From the NCBI GenBank assembly GCA_016717855.1, contig JADKEV010000001.1, positions 248,001-312,000 of the forward strand: 64,000 bases of DNA, given 5' to 3'. Each line of letters starts with the position of its first letter. Position 1 is the stretch's first letter. The notes under the pieces are model-generated. The model worked only from the letters and a program-made list of their open reading frames with translations. It had not been told where the DNA came from and ran no database searches. The DNA is from Betaproteobacteria bacterium (GTDB lineage: Bacteria > Pseudomonadota > Gammaproteobacteria > Burkholderiales > Casimicrobiaceae). Position numbers and translations under genes: made by a program. Positions 39,152-46,288 of this stretch are shown piece by piece.

Positions 39152-40529
39152 ATGGCGGCGGCGGACAGCGGGTTGCACAGCGGCGGGAGGACCCTTGCGG
39201 AACCCCGCCGGGACACGCCCGTAATCGGGGAATTCGACGTGGTGGTGGTCGGCGGCGGACCGTCCGGCATCGCCGCGGCGGCCGCGGCGGCGCGCGCCGG
39301 ACGAAGCACGCTGCTGCTCGAGAGCTACGGCTTTCTGGGCGGCATGGGTACCGCGGCGGGCGTGACCAACTTCTGCGGGCTCCACGCCAATGTGCACGGC
39401 GCGATCCGGCAAGTCGTGCATGGCGTCGCTGATGACTTGCTGGCGCGGATGCGCAGCCTGGGCGGATTGAGCGAACCCCATCTGCTCTTCGGCGGCAGGA
39501 TCGCCGCGCAGGCTTACGACAACGCCGCGCTGAAAGTGGCCGCGGACGAGCTGGTGCTGGCGAGCGGCGCCCAACTCCTGTTTCACGCGCAGGCCGTGGG
39601 CGTGGTGATGAACGCACCCGAAGAAATCGGCGCGGTGCTGGTCGAGACCAAGTCCGGGCGCGGCGCCGTTGTCGGACGCGTGTTCATCGATTGCTCGGGG
39701 GACGGCGACGTGTCGTTCCATGCGGGGGCGCCCTTCGAGAAGGGAACCACCGGGCACGACATGATGTACCCTTCGACCATGTTCCGCGTCAACGGCGTGG
39801 ACCCGGTGCGCGCCGGTGACGCCTGGAACCATTTCGGGCGCCTGATGGAAGAAGCCGAGCGGGGCGGGCGGCGGTTTCCGCGCAAGGCGCCCATCATCCG
39901 GCCGCAGAAGAACCCGGTAGAGTGGCGGGTCAACGTCACGCAATTGAGCAACGCGGACGGCACCCCGGTGGATGGGACCGACGCGCAGCAACTGAGCCGT
40001 GGTGAAGTGGAGGGCCGGCGGCAGATCGTGGATTTCTTCCGCTTCCTGCGCGAGTCGGCGCCCGGTTTCGAGAACGCGTACATCCTGGAGATCGCGCCGC
40101 AGGTCGGGATCCGGGAAACGCGGCGCATCGTCGGCGAGTACCAGTTGACCGGCGACGACGTGCTGCAATGCGCGAGCTTCGGCGACACGATAGGCGTGAA
40201 CGGCTGGCCCATCGAGGAGCATGTCGCTGGCAATGTGAACTTCAAGTGGCCGGCAACCGGGGTGCGGGGCTTCAATCACCTCCCCTACCGGATGCTGCTG
40301 CCGCTGAAGGTAGACAATCTGCTGGTCGCCGGCCGTTGCGGATCGATGACCCACATGGGGCAATCCGCCGCGCGGGTGTCGGGCGGTTGCCTGGTGATGG
40401 GCCAGGCCGCCGGGTACCGCGGCGGCGCTGGCCATCGCGGCGGGGGTCCGCCCCCGCCGGCTGGACGTGACGGCCTTGCAGGAACGCCTGGAAGCCGACG
40501 GAGCATATCTTGGACGCATCGCGCAGTAA
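39152..40529 (+). CDS. FAD-dependent oxidoreductase; one frameshift
   Basis: A ~459-residue flavoprotein of the FAD_oxidored group. It has the dinucleotide motif VVVVGGGPSGIAAAAAAARAG near residue 30 and LLLESYGFLGGMGTAAGVTNFCG. The GD box is VFIDCSGDGDVSFHAGAPFE, and LLVAGRCGSMTHMGQSAARV lies near the end. The frame breaks at the GGG at 40412-40414; with one G removed it continues AAGTAAALAIAAGVRPRRLDV to TAA 40527-40529. ATG 39152 has GGAGAG upstream. It is followed after 21 bases by a Bug receptor gene, suggesting a shared catabolic role for an organic acid. The substrate is unknown. Confidence 0.88.
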
Positions 40530-40550
40530 GCGACTTATTGGAGAACATCG

Positions 40551-41531
40551 ATGAACCGACGGAGAACGACAATCGCGGCGCTGGCCGCCCTTCTGGTGGC
40601 AACACCCGCGCTTGCCCAGACCCCGAAAGCGGCCGAGGCGTGGCCGACCAAGCCGGTACGGATCCTGGTCGGCTTCCCGGCCGGCTCGTCGCCCGATCTG
40701 GTGGCGCGCGCGCTGGCCGAACCCCTGTCCAAGGCGTGGGGCCAGCCCGTCATCGTGGAAAACAAGCCCGGTGCCGGCGGGAACATCGCCGCCGACCAGG
40801 TGGCCAAGGCGACGGACGACCATACGCTGGGCGTGCTGATCAACGGCAACATGACGATCGCGAAGATCCTCAGCCCGGCGACGCCGTTCGATCCGCTGAC
40901 GGATCTGACGCCGGTGTCCCAGGTAGGCACCGCGCCGCTGGTGCTCGCGGCATCCGGCGGCATACCCGGCACGGACGCCGCGTTCCTGGCGGCTGCGCGC
41001 GAGGCTGGCAACAAGTGGAGCTATGGCTCGCCGGGCGTCGGTACGGTCGGTCACATCGGGATGGAACTGCTCAAGAGCAAGGCCGGGATCGATCCCGTGC
41101 ACGTCCCCTACCCCGGCAATCCGCAGGTCATCACGGCGATCATCGGCGGCCAGTTGCAGCTGGCCCTGCTGCCCCCCGCCCTGGCGATGGCGCAGGTGCG
41201 CGCCGGCAAGATGCGGGCGATCGGCGTGACCTCGGCTGAACGCAGCCCGCTGGTGCCGGAACTGCAAAGCCTCGCCGACGTGGGACTCAAGGATTTCAAC
41301 CTCGAGATCTGGACCGCGGTCGCGGCGCCCAAGAGTATGCCCCGCGACCTAGTCGCGCGGATTTCCGCATTGGTAGGTGAAACGGTGCGCGCGCCGGCGA
41401 TGCGCGAGAAACTGGCGCAGCAAGGCTGGAAGGCCGTGGGCTCGTCGCAGGAGGCGCTGGCGGACCGGATCAAGTCGGACACTGCGCTACTGGGCGGCGT
41501 GATTACCAGGCTGGGCGTGCGCGCCGAATAG
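40551..41531 (+). CDS. Bug/TctC-family tripartite tricarboxylate transporter receptor
   Basis: A 326-residue periplasmic solute-binding protein. The signal peptide ends at TPALAQ. Typical features follow: WPTKPVRILVGFPAGSSPDLVAR, VIVENKPGAGGNIAADQVAKA, the SPGVGTVGHIGMELLK loop and VPYPGNPQVITAIIGGQLQL. Bug proteins bind carboxylates, amides or vitamins and are greatly expanded in Burkholderiales. No membrane components (TctA/B) are nearby, which is common for these orphans. Confidence 0.93.
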   Translation: MNRRRTTIAALAALLVATPALAQTPKAAEAWPTKPVRILVGFPAGSSPDLVARALAEPLSKAWGQPVIVENKPGAGGNIAADQVAKATDDHTLGVLINGNMTIAKILSPATPFDPLTDLTPVSQVGTAPLVLAASGGIPGTDAAFLAAAREAGNKWSYGSPGVGTVGHIGMELLKSKAGIDPVHVPYPGNPQVITAIIGGQLQLALLPPALAMAQVRAGKMRAIGVTSAERSPLVPELQSLADVGLKDFNLEIWTAVAAPKSMPRDLVARISALVGETVRAPAMREKLAQQGWKAVGSSQEALADRIKSDTALLGGVITRLGVRAE

Positions 41532-41548
41532 GCGCTCCCAAACGCCAA

Positions 41549-41569
41549 CCGGCCATCAACGATGGCCGG
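41549..41569. terminator. Hairpin between convergent genes
   Basis: CCGGCCAT-CAACG-ATGGCCGG is an 8-bp perfect stem with a 5-base loop, 17 bases after the Bug-receptor stop. It lies before the convergent lipoprotein gene ends at 41603. It is probably a bidirectional terminator, although no clear T-run follows it. Confidence 0.55.
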
Positions 41570-41602
41570 CGACAGGCGATCACGCCAGACGAAGGCGCCG
41601 GC

Positions 41603-42124
41603 TCAGCGCGGCGCCGGCGGCGGGGGTGGCGGATAGTTGGGCTGGGCCGGCGGCGGCGCATAGCCCAGCGGCGGTGGATACGGATAGCCGGCCCGTCCGG
41701 CCGACGGGATCCGGTGCCCCTTCGAGTACATGCATTGCTGGAACGCGTGATCGTAGCGGCGCTGCAGCCCGACGGCGGAGCCTTGTCCCGCGCCCGTGCC
41801 GGCGAGCGCGCCGAGCAGCAGGCCGGCACCGGCACCGGCGGCCGCGCCGCCGCGGCCATCGATCGCGCCGCCCGCCGCGGCGCCTATCGCCGTGCCCAGC
41901 AAGGCGCTCTTGGCCACGCTGTCGCCCGCCACCTGATCCCTGGTCGCGCCGCCAACCTGGTAGTTGGCGAAGTTGCGGCAATCCATGTCGTCATAGCGGA
42001 ACTGGTCGAAGGTGCGGCCATCGCCCGGGAGCACCATCACGCTCGGCCCCGTGGGGACCGTCGCGCATCCGGCCAACAGCACAATCGCGGCAAACGGCAG
42101 ACTGCGTAGAGGGAGTTTCATCAT
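41603..42124 (-). CDS. Glycine-zipper lipoprotein
   Basis: A 173-residue lipoprotein (MMKLPLRSLPFAAIVLLAGC, lipobox LAGC). A mid-region glycine zipper (LLGTAIGAAAGGAIDGRGGA, GAGAGLLLGALAGTGAG) is of the kind found in outer-membrane-associated proteins. A Pro/Tyr-rich tail (YPYPPPLGYAPPP) follows. The conserved FDQFRYDDMDCRNFANYQVGG and YDHAFQQCMYSKGHRIP frame the zipper and include two cysteines. It sits 10 bases downstream of the next gene, which also encodes an envelope protein. Confidence 0.8.
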   Translation of the reverse strand: MMKLPLRSLPFAAIVLLAGCATVPTGPSVMVLPGDGRTFDQFRYDDMDCRNFANYQVGGATRDQVAGDSVAKSALLGTAIGAAAGGAIDGRGGAAAGAGAGLLLGALAGTGAGQGSAVGLQRRYDHAFQQCMYSKGHRIPSAGRAGYPYPPPLGYAPPPAQPNYPPPPPPAPR

Positions 42125-42134
42125 CGACCCTTTC

Positions 42135-42554
42135 TCAACGGACCGCGGGGGGCGTCGGGGCGACGCGCTGCCACGGGCTGGCGCACTCCCTGACGTACGG
42201 GTAATAGGCGCCAGACTCATTGCAGTAATACCACCACGAACCGGCGTCGGCCACCGCGGGCTGGACCGCGCGTGGCTGTTCGATGTACACGGTCGGGGCG
42301 GGAGGCGCAACCTCGACGACGGCCGGGTACGACGGGTAGTAGTAGGTCCCGGGGTAAGCCCACGGCGCCGAGAGCAGCGCGCCGGCGACGATGGCGCCGC
42401 CGACGACCGCGCCGACGTGGCCGAAGCCATGCCCGTAATGCCAGCCGCCGCGCCCGCCATAGTGACCGCCACCACGGTCGGCCAGCGCGACGCCGCTTGT
42501 CGCCACGGCGGCGAGCAGCACCGCCGTCGCCAGAATTCTCTGTTGTTGTCTCAT
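42135..42554 (-). CDS. Exported Gly/His/Tyr-rich protein with YYCNESGAYYPYV motif
   Basis: A 139-residue protein. The signal peptide ends near GVALA. A Gly/His-rich stretch (GGHYGGRGGWHYGHGFG) is followed by a short hydrophobic segment. The C-terminal motif WWYYCNESGAYYPYVRECASPW is common to many small proteobacterial envelope proteins of unknown role. It is co-oriented with and only 10 bases from the glycine-zipper lipoprotein, so the two are probably expressed together. Confidence 0.8.
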   Translation of the reverse strand: MRQQQRILATAVLLAAVATSGVALADRGGGHYGGRGGWHYGHGFGHVGAVVGGAIVAGALLSAPWAYPGTYYYPSYPAVVEVAPPAPTVYIEQPRAVQPAVADAGSWWYYCNESGAYYPYVRECASPWQRVAPTPPAVR

Positions 42555-42591
42555 GATTTCATCCCTTTCCAGAATTACGGCAAGGACCGCA

Positions 42592-42607
42592 TGTCACAAT
42601 TATGACA
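42592..42607. promoter_or_regulatory. Inverted repeat TGTCA-N6-TGACA upstream of the envelope gene pair
   Basis: TGTCA (42592-42596) and TGACA (42603-42607) are separated by CAATTA, 38 bases before the ATG at 42554 on the minus strand. The AT-rich centre in otherwise GC-rich DNA marks the promoter region. The repeat could be a regulator site. No factor is identified. Confidence 0.35.
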
Positions 42608-42803
42608 CGCTGTCCCGGCCAAAATTCCCGGGCCGCCGGAGGGGCAACACGCGGTTACAAATGCAGGCGCTGTTTGCCGTGACCCGCCTGTCGGAGCGCG
42701 CGCAATCCGGCTGTAATGACGCGCGTGTACAATCGAACAAACGGTAGCGAACGGGGGGTACCGTAATGGGTCAGGCAGGATCGGCGGGCGACAGGAAACG
42801 CTC

Positions 42804-43466
42804 ATGCATCTGAACGCGGACGAGCGGCGCCGCATCGACCGCTGCGTCGCGGATTGCGAGGCCCGCACCGGCGCGCAAGTCGTGACCGCCGTGGTCGGCA
42901 AGTCCGACAATTATCCGGAGATCCCGTGGAAGGCGTTCGCGCTGGGCGTCTCGCTGACCGCCTTCGTCCGTCTGGCGCTCGACCTGGCGTATCCCGATTG
43001 GCTGACCGGTTACGGGACCCTGTCCGGCGTCGTGCTGATAATGGGCGCCGGCGCGGTGCTGGCGCTGGGCTGCATCCGCTGGCACGCGCTGGCGCGGATC
43101 TTCCTGCACGGCACGCGCGCCGAGACCGAGGTGATGCAGAACGCCCAGGCGCTGTTCCTGCGCCACGAAGCGTTTGCGACACCGCTGCGCAATGGGGTGC
43201 TGATCCTGGTCAGCATCTTCGAGCGGCGGGTGGTCATCCTTCCGGACATCGGCTTGCGCGCGCACCTCGGCGACGAGGATCTGCAGCCGGCGATAGCGAA
43301 GATGACCCCGCTGCTGGCCGCGGGCAACGTGGGCGAGGCCTTGTGCCAGGGGGTGCGCGCGGTGGAGGCGCTGCTCGTGGCGCGGGGCGTTCGCGCCACC
43401 GGCAACGAAGGCGGCGGACTGCCGGATGCCACCATCGAGGAGGGCGGCAGCGATGCGCGCACGTGA
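42804..43466 (+). CDS. TPM-domain membrane protein
   Basis: A 220-residue protein. The N-terminal TPM-type segment (LNADERRRIDRCVADCEARTGAQVVTAVVGKSDNYPEIPW) is split by two transmembrane helices (AFALGVSLTAFVRLAL; GTLSGVVLIMGAGAVLALG). A C-terminal portion follows (RVVILPDIGLRAHLGDEDLQPAIAKMTPLL). Many TPM proteins come in pairs with a second, secreted TPM protein, as here; the gene overlaps its partner by 14 bases. A lemA gene, the usual third partner, is absent. Confidence 0.85.
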   Translation: MHLNADERRRIDRCVADCEARTGAQVVTAVVGKSDNYPEIPWKAFALGVSLTAFVRLALDLAYPDWLTGYGTLSGVVLIMGAGAVLALGCIRWHALARIFLHGTRAETEVMQNAQALFLRHEAFATPLRNGVLILVSIFERRVVILPDIGLRAHLGDEDLQPAIAKMTPLLAAGNVGEALCQGVRAVEALLVARGVRATGNEGGGLPDATIEEGGSDART

Positions 43467-44400
43467 CCTGGTGTTCGCGGCATTCCTCGGCGCCATCCTG
43501 CCGGGACTTGCCCATGCGGCCGACGTCCCCTACCTTTCCGGCCGTGTCGTCGACAACGCCGAGATCCTGAGCGCGGCGGCGCGGGAGCAGGTGGAGCAGG
43601 CGATCAAGGCGCACGAAGGCACCAGCACCGACCAGATCGCCGTGCTGACCGTGCCCTCGCTCGAGGGCGAGAGCGTCGAGCAATTCGCGACCAAGGTGTT
43701 CGAATCCTGGAAGCTGGGGCAGAAGGACAAGGACAACGGCGTGCTGGTCCTGATCTCGCCCAAGGACCGGCGGCTGCGCATCGAAGTCGGCTACGGCCTG
43801 GAAGGGAAACTGCCGGACGTGGCCGCGAGCCGCATCATCCGCAACGTGATCACGCCGCGCTTCAAGGAGAACAACTACGACCGCGGCATCGTCGACGGCG
43901 TCGAAGCCATCGTGGCGCAACTGGAGGGCCGGGGCAGCGTGCCGGCGGATGGCGAGAGCACGGCGCAGCAAGGTGTTGCGGGAATCAACATCGATACCCC
44001 CGAGCTGGCCTGGCCGTTGCGCATCCTGCTGGGCGCGTTCATCTTCGGCATCATCGGCCTGTTCACCATCATCGGTGTGATGACGCCGGGCGTCGGGTGG
44101 TTCCTTTACCTGTTCCTGATCCCGTTCTGGGCGATGTTCCCGATCGTCATCGTCGGCACGCGCGGCGCGCTGGTCTTGCTCGTCATCTACCTGATCGCCT
44201 ATCCCGTGGCCAAGATCATCCTCGGCCGCCAACCCTGGTACGCCAAGGCCGCGCGCGAGCTCAAGTCCAAGGGCACGGCCACGATCGGCGGCTTCACCGT
44301 GTCGTCGGGTTCGTCCTCGGGCTCTTCCGGATCGTCGTCCGGCGGCTTCTCGGGCGGTGGTGGCAGTTCCGGCGGCGGCGGCGCATCGGGAAGCTGGTAG
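43453..44400 (+). CDS. TPM-domain (YgcG-type) protein with Gly/Ser-rich end
   Basis: A 315-residue protein. The signal peptide ends at GLAHA. The TPM domain (YLSGRVVDNAEILSAAAREQVEQAI ... VEVGYGLEGKLPDV-type motif, here IEVGYGLEGKLPDVAASRII) covers residues ~28-160. Several membrane helices follow (ILLGAFIFGIIGLFTIIGVM and on). The terminal stretch is Ser/Gly-rich with GGFSGGGGSSGGGGASGSW, typical of the family. ATG 43453 lies inside the upstream gene with GGAGGGCGG before it. TPM proteins have been linked to photosystem repair in plants; the bacterial role is unclear. Confidence 0.9.
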   Translation: MRARDLVFAAFLGAILPGLAHAADVPYLSGRVVDNAEILSAAAREQVEQAIKAHEGTSTDQIAVLTVPSLEGESVEQFATKVFESWKLGQKDKDNGVLVLISPKDRRLRIEVGYGLEGKLPDVAASRIIRNVITPRFKENNYDRGIVDGVEAIVAQLEGRGSVPADGESTAQQGVAGINIDTPELAWPLRILLGAFIFGIIGLFTIIGVMTPGVGWFLYLFLIPFWAMFPIVIVGTRGALVLLVIYLIAYPVAKIILGRQPWYAKAARELKSKGTATIGGFTVSSGSSSGSSGSSSGGFSGGGGSSGGGGASGSW

Positions 44401-44558
44401 CCGGGCTATTGAATTTGCGCCGCCGCGGCCGGATTGCCGGCGCGCCGAAGACCGCAAGCGGCGGAATTGCCGCTATCCCCGGGCGGCGCGATGCGGTAGT
44501 CTCGGCGGGATGGCCGGCGATTCCGCGCGGCAGAATCCGAGATGGGATTGATCGTTCG

Positions 44559-45131
44559 ATGAGCAAGAGCCTGGGCTTCATATTGCTCGCTGGCCTGTTG
44601 TGCACCGCCTGCAGCAAGCCGCAGCCGACGACACCGGTCTTCGAGTTCCACAACGTGGCGCTCGACCGCTATTTCCGCACCGCGAACGCGGAGGAAGCGG
44701 CGGCGTTGCGCGCCAACCCTGCGTCCGGCGAAAGGGACACCGGCAAGACGTTTCTCGCGTATCCGCGCACCGGCTATCCCGAGAAGGCGCGTCCGGTGTG
44801 CCGTTTCTACGGCTCGCCGAGCCCGGGACCTAACAGCCACTTCTACACGGCGGACCCAGGGGAATGCGACAAGCTCAAGCAACTCCAGCAGACCACGCCG
44901 GCAACGGAGAAGCGCTGGAACTTCGAGGAAATCGCGTTTGCCATCCAGGTGCCGGCCGGCGAGAGCTGCCCGTCCGACGCGCCGGTGCCCGTCTACCGTC
45001 TGTACAACAAAGGCTTCGAGAAGGGCAAGGACAGCAATCATCGCTTCACGACGGACGCGGCGCTGTACCAGGCGATGATCGGCCAGGGCTGGGCCGGCGA
45101 GAACATCGTGATGTGCGCGCCAAAGGGCTGA
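44559..45131 (+). CDS. DUF5648 lipoprotein
   Basis: A 190-residue lipoprotein (MSKSLGFILLAGLLCTACSK, lipobox CTAC) consisting of little more than one DUF5648 domain. Features are FEFHNVALDRYFRTANAEEAAALR, VCRFYGSPSPGPNSHFYTAD with ECDKLKQLQQ, KRWNFEEIAFAIQVP, VPVYRLYNKGFEKGKDSNHRFTTD and YQAMIGQGWAGENIVMCAP. The same domain is the C-terminal module of three larger proteins in this window. Its function is not known. Confidence 0.85.
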   Translation: MSKSLGFILLAGLLCTACSKPQPTTPVFEFHNVALDRYFRTANAEEAAALRANPASGERDTGKTFLAYPRTGYPEKARPVCRFYGSPSPGPNSHFYTADPGECDKLKQLQQTTPATEKRWNFEEIAFAIQVPAGESCPSDAPVPVYRLYNKGFEKGKDSNHRFTTDAALYQAMIGQGWAGENIVMCAPKG

Positions 45132-45145
45132 CGGAGAACGGCAGG

Positions 45146-45685
45146 CTAGACGATTTGCAGGGCGCCGAGCGCCGCCGCGGCGCCCAGCATCCACAGCGGA
45201 TGCAGCCGGGTGGTGAGCGCCAGGAACACCGTCGTGCCGGTGATCGCGAAAGCCTGCCAGTCCTGGTCGATCGCGCGGGTGAGCACATAGCCGGACGCGA
45301 CAATCAGCCCGGCGGTCACCGGGGCCAGCGCGCTCTGGATCGCGATCCGCAACGGCGCGGCGCGAAAGCGGTCCCACACTGTCACGAAGTGATAGGTCAG
45401 CACCGAGGACGGCGCGCACATCGCCAGCATCGCGACCAGCGCGCCGGCCACGCCGGCGGCCTTCCAGCCGATCAGGCTGACGATCAGCACATTGGGTCCG
45501 GGCGCCGCCTGTGAAAGCGCGAACATTTCGGAAAAGTCGGCGTCGGTCATCCAGTGCTCGATTTCCACCGCGCGCAAGTGGATCTCCGGAATGATCGCGT
45601 TCGCGCCGCCGATCGAAAGCAGCGAGAGCGTCAGGAAGTGACGCGCCAGGTCGAGCAGCGTGGGCAGGTCTAGCGCCGGGTCCAC
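45146..45685 (-). CDS. Chromate transporter half-subunit (CHR short-chain)
   Basis: A 179-residue membrane protein, one half of a split ChrA. It contains LARHFLTLSLLSIGGANAIIPEIH, MFALSQAAPGPNVLIVSLIGW and about five or six hydrophobic segments. GTG 45685 is chosen as start; it overlaps the partner gene by 16 bases. The two short CHR proteins are normally needed together for chromate efflux, but orphan pairs also occur in bacteria with no known chromate exposure. Confidence 0.88.
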   Translation of the reverse strand: MDPALDLPTLLDLARHFLTLSLLSIGGANAIIPEIHLRAVEIEHWMTDADFSEMFALSQAAPGPNVLIVSLIGWKAAGVAGALVAMLAMCAPSSVLTYHFVTVWDRFRAAPLRIAIQSALAPVTAGLIVASGYVLTRAIDQDWQAFAITGTTVFLALTTRLHPLWMLGAAAALGALQIV

Positions 45686-46230
45686 CAGGCGACTCCCACT
45701 GCCAGCGGCGCCAGCGCCGCCAGCACCCACAACAGGGGCAGGCGCGCGACGCCGATCGCCGCGAACGCGACCACGGCGATTCCGACCTGCCACGGTGTCC
45801 GGCGCAGGGGCCGCGCCATCCGGAAACCGACCGCGATGATCAGTCCGGCGGCCGCTGCCGATACTGCATGGGTGGCGCTCTTCACGGCGGCGATCTGCGC
45901 AAACTGGGCGTACACGGCGGCGAGCGCCAGGACGATGACCATGGGCATCAGCATCAGGCCGAGCGTGGCAGCGACCGCGCCGGCCACGCCCTGGAAGCGG
46001 CGACCGACGATGACCGTCACATTGACGATGTTCGGCCCCGGCAGGAACTGGGACAGCGACAGGACTTCGTTGAACTCCAGTTCGGTCAGCCACTTGCGCT
46101 GCTCGACCAGCATCCGCCGCGCGAACGGCAGGACGCCGCCGAAACCCGAGAGTCCGACCTTCAGGAACGCGGTGAACAATTCGGACGTGGAGACCGCAGG
46201 CGCTGCTGGCGGTGTTGTCGTGGCGTCCAT
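45670..46230 (-). CDS. Chromate transporter half-subunit (CHR short-chain)
   Basis: A 186-residue membrane protein, the other half of the pair. The typical N-terminal signature is SELFTAFLKVGLSGFGGVLPFARRMLVEQRKWL, followed by EVLSLSQFLPGPNIVNVTVIVGRR. The corresponding PGPN motif in the partner shows the two-fold pseudo-symmetry of ChrA. The genes overlap by 16 bases and are probably translated together. No chrB regulator is seen nearby. Confidence 0.9.
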   Translation of the reverse strand: MDATTTPPAAPAVSTSELFTAFLKVGLSGFGGVLPFARRMLVEQRKWLTELEFNEVLSLSQFLPGPNIVNVTVIVGRRFQGVAGAVAATLGLMLMPMVIVLALAAVYAQFAQIAAVKSATHAVSAAAAGLIIAVGFRMARPLRRTPWQVGIAVVAFAAIGVARLPLLWVLAALAPLAVGVAWWTRR

Positions 46231-46288
46231 GGCGCGATTCTACGGGCGACCCGCCGCTTGGCTTGCGCCTGCGGCGGATCTCCGGGCA

